Source of the DNA: a bacterium
Lineage (GTDB): Bacteria; Caldisericota; Caldisericia; B22-G15
Assembly (NCBI GenBank): GCA_012517755.1
Contig: JAAYUH010000049.1
Span: 1 to 7,703 of the forward strand
Direction: 5' to 3'
DNA: 7,703 nucleotides
Numbering within the stretch: position 1 is the first letter of the stretch; each line of letters begins with the position of its first letter. The translations under genes were made by a program, and so were the position numbers. Shown one piece after another: positions 6,122-7,703 of the stretch. Below the pieces are notes generated by a model that saw only the letters and a list, made by a program, of their open reading frames with translations, made no database searches and was not told the origin of the DNA.

Positions 6122-6143
6122 TATTTTATATAAAATAATTTTA
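6116..6143. promoter_or_regulatory. 28-bp perfect palindrome, candidate operator
   Basis: The two 14-base halves (TAAAATTATTTTAT and its complement) meet with no spacer, centred between 6129 and 6130. The palindrome begins with the predicted -10 box, covers the predicted start point and ends on the first base of the ribosome site. A dimeric repressor here would block initiation. In the transcript only part of it would be present. It is entirely A/T, so chance is a real alternative in DNA of this composition. Confidence 0.5.
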
Positions 6144-6154
6144 GGAGGTTTCAG

Positions 6155-6892
6155 ATGAAAAAGCAAGTTCCAACAAAGTTAAAAAAAAGTGAGTACACAT
6201 TTGATGCAGAGTGGTTAGAGGGAATGTTACAAGCACCATTAAATGCTCCTCCAATGAAACCATATTATACTGAGATTAAGAATAGAGAGGGAAATATGTT
6301 TCAAGTTTTATTAAGATCAATTAAAGAAGAAGAAATTGACACAGTCCTTAGTTTCCTCAAACTTACACTTGATGCTGAATATGACTTCTATGATATTGTT
6401 GGTGCAAGAACATTAGCAGAACTTCTTGCTTTGAAAAGAAAAAGAATGAAAGATCAGTATTTCTTTATTGGTTTGCATGATGGTAAACTTCTTGGTATTG
6501 CAAATGGTAGATTATTGAATGAAGATATTAATATTAGTCTTCACACAATAACCTTTGAAAGACAAATTGGTGCTGGTGGTGTACTTTTTTATGCAAAAGC
6601 TTGGTATGCTTTTGAGGTATGCAATCAACAGGAATTTTGGGCAACTTTTGAAAGTTATAGTGGTTGGGTTTTAGGTGGTTTAAGAATGGCTCTTCCTACA
6701 TATCCTTGGCCAGAATATCAACATGAACTCGGTGGTGCAAAAATATTTTACCTTTCAAGAAAACAGTGGGAAGATGAAGTAAGAGACTCATATCTACAGC
6801 AGGTTATGAGAGGTGGATTCTTTAAAGAGGCTCCAGAAGATTTGATTAAAAAGAATGAAAATCTAACTGTCCCGGATAAACTCGATATTTAG
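6155..6892 (+). CDS. Uncharacterised protein, GNAT-like fold
   Basis: I do not recognise this 245-residue protein by name. Residues 50-200 read like a GNAT N-acetyltransferase: an FQVLLRSIKEEEIDTVLSFL strand-helix opening (49-68), a YFFIGLHDGKLLGIANGRL strand pair (102-120) and RQIGAG at 136-141. RQIGAG fits the R/Q-x-x-G-x-G/A acetyl-CoA loop and is followed by a helix. A late KIFYLSRKQWE strand ends the domain (196-206). The middle (150-190) is rich in aromatic residues (WYAFE, FWATF, YSGW, YPWPEY), unusual for this fold, and the 45-residue N-terminal extension is proline-rich and polar. There is no signal peptide or membrane segment. The start is set by AGGAGGT at 6143-6149. The gene has its own promoter and terminator and is divergent from the aminotransferase, which hints at a role in amino acid metabolism. 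The fold call is moderate; the substrate is unknown. Confidence 0.85.
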   Translation: MKKQVPTKLKKSEYTFDAEWLEGMLQAPLNAPPMKPYYTEIKNREGNMFQVLLRSIKEEEIDTVLSFLKLTLDAEYDFYDIVGARTLAELLALKRKRMKDQYFFIGLHDGKLLGIANGRLLNEDINISLHTITFERQIGAGGVLFYAKAWYAFEVCNQQEFWATFESYSGWVLGGLRMALPTYPWPEYQHELGGAKIFYLSRKQWEDEVRDSYLQQVMRGGFFKEAPEDLIKKNENLTVPDKLDI

Positions 6893-6914
6893 TATTAAAT
6901 TTTTTAACTAAACT

Positions 6915-6938
6915 AAGGGGCGTTTCGCCCCTTTTTTT
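6915..6938 (+). terminator. Intrinsic terminator of the GNAT-like gene
   Basis: An 8-bp stem AAGGGGCG / CGCCCCTT with a three-base TTT loop is followed directly by a run of T residues ending at 6938. It lies 23 bases after the stop codon. Confidence 0.93.
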
Positions 6939-7128
6939 ATATTATTTAATTTTTTACAATTGATTATTTTTTAAATCTTCATCTATCCCAAAATTTTTTT
7001 ATGGATTCAATACTTACTTTTTTAAATTTTTTTCAAATTACTCTCAATAAAAAATTTTTCAATATTATTTATTAAAAATCCTAAATGACTTGGTGTTGTA
7101 AATTTGATAATTTTGTTTTTTATGTGAC
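6939..7128. other. AT-rich spacer between convergent genes
   Basis: About 190 bases of A/T-rich sequence between two facing terminators. I see no supportable gene, none of the hairpin modules found elsewhere in the window, and no convincing promoter. Confidence 0.6.
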
Positions 7129-7158
7129 AAAAATAAAAAAAGGGGGCAAAAGCCCCCT
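7129..7158 (-). terminator. Intrinsic terminator of the molybdopterin subunit gene
   Basis: On the minus strand the 7-bp stem AGGGGGC / GCCCCCT with a TTTT loop (7141-7158) is followed by TTTTTTATTTTT (complement of 7129-7140). The stem starts four bases beyond the stop codon at 7163. There is no T run in the + direction, so it serves this gene only. Confidence 0.93.
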
Positions 7159-7162
7159 AAAT

Positions 7163-7703
7163 CTATTTCATTATATGCCAATAATAATCTGGCTCTTTTT
7201 CACCATTTTTAATAGCAAGGGCTATCTTTTCTGCAGTAATAGGTAGTGCTTTAATTCTAATACCAATTGCATCTTCAACAGCATTTGCAATCATTGGTGC
7301 AGCAGGAATCATTGGATGTTCTGCCATGCCTCTTGCACCAAATGGTCCATCAGGTTGAGGTACTTCAACAATAATTGGTACAACTTCCTCTGGAATATCA
7401 AGAGCAGTTGGAATTTTGTAATCAGTGAAGTTTGGATTTAATATCTTTCCATTTTTATCAAACCTCATATCTTCATAAAGAGCAGTTGCTAATCCTTGAA
7501 GTAGACCTCCTATCATCTGGTCTCTAACATTAATAGGATTTATTGCTTTACCAACATCAAGAGCCTCAACTGCCTTAAGAACTTTAATTTTTCCAGTTTG
7601 TTTATCAATTTCAATTTTTATAGCAGCAGCTCCTACAGTATAATGTACATTAGGATGTCCACCCTGACTTGTTTCAGGATCCTGAAGGGCAGATGCAAAC
7701 TCA
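7163..7703 (-). CDS. Xanthine dehydrogenase-type molybdopterin subunit (3' part)
   Basis: The frame is open from the right edge of the window to the stop at 7163, giving 179 codons; the N-terminal part, probably some 500-600 residues, lies outside. It is the C-terminal end of the large molybdenum-cofactor subunit of the xanthine dehydrogenase/aldehyde oxidoreductase family. Seen in order: EFASALQDPETSQGGHPNVHY, an ALDVGKAINP segment, QMIGGLLQGLATALYED, NPNFTDYKIPTALDIPE, and GPFGARGMAEHPMIPAAPMIANAV. In the last, the Glu of RGMAEHP aligns with the catalytic Glu of the usual KGVGEPP. The enzyme hydroxylates a heterocycle or aldehyde with water, passing electrons to FeS/FAD subunits. Substrate class cannot be told from this part. 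An internal Met at 7516 is not the start. The gene ends its transcript at a strong terminator. Confidence 0.93.
   Translation of the reverse strand, partial: EFASALQDPETSQGGHPNVHYTVGAAAIKIEIDKQTGKIKVLKAVEALDVGKAINPINVRDQMIGGLLQGLATALYEDMRFDKNGKILNPNFTDYKIPTALDIPEEVVPIIVEVPQPDGPFGARGMAEHPMIPAAPMIANAVEDAIGIRIKALPITAEKIALAIKNGEKEPDYYWHIMK

Overview
This is a strongly AT-rich bacterial window. Bacterial rather than archaeal origin is suggested by consensus-like TTGACA/TAAAAT promoters, GGAGG-type ribosome sites on several genes and two textbook intrinsic terminators. The gene content (urocanate hydratase, a PLP aminotransferase, a B12-type radical SAM enzyme, a molybdenum hydroxylase) fits an anaerobe or facultative fermenter that uses amino acids and heterocycles. 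I cannot assign a phylum from this sequence alone.

Layout. 1-297: no supportable gene; a MITE-like repeat element (28-279) runs right up to the ribosome site of hutU. 298-1950 (+): complete urocanate hydratase. 1951-2931: about 980 bp of convergent intergenic DNA, holding a 10-bp inverted repeat, degenerate element ends and a dense array of hairpin repeats with an internal 379-bp-spaced duplication and a 27-bp minisatellite. 2932-4362 (-): B12-binding-type radical SAM protein. 4408-4694: a second full copy of the MITE-like element, inverted relative to the first. 4713-5945 (-): class I/II aminotransferase of the LysN/2-aminoadipate group. 5946-6154: a compact divergent promoter region with a 28-bp perfect palindrome. 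6155-6892 (+): unrecognised protein with a GNAT-like fold signature, closed by a terminator. 6893-7162: convergent spacer with two facing terminators. 7163-7703 (-): C-terminal 179 codons of a xanthine dehydrogenase-type molybdopterin subunit, cut by the window edge.

How it fits together. HutU (second step of histidine breakdown) and the aminotransferase point to amino acid catabolism, and the molybdenum hydroxylase to purine or other heterocycle oxidation, but the genes form single-gene transcription units rather than one operon. The aminotransferase and the GNAT-like gene are divergently transcribed from nearly identical promoters and may be co-regulated through the palindrome. The other genes show no clear functional link.

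The most unusual part is not a protein. It is a family of composite repeats: two 250-290 bp elements with imperfect terminal inverted repeats that carry paired, inverted REP-like hairpins (REPIN-like), plus an expanded and internally duplicated array of the same modules. No transposase is present, so any mobility would have to be supplied in trans. One copy puts a TTGACA box from its terminal repeat just upstream of the radical SAM gene.
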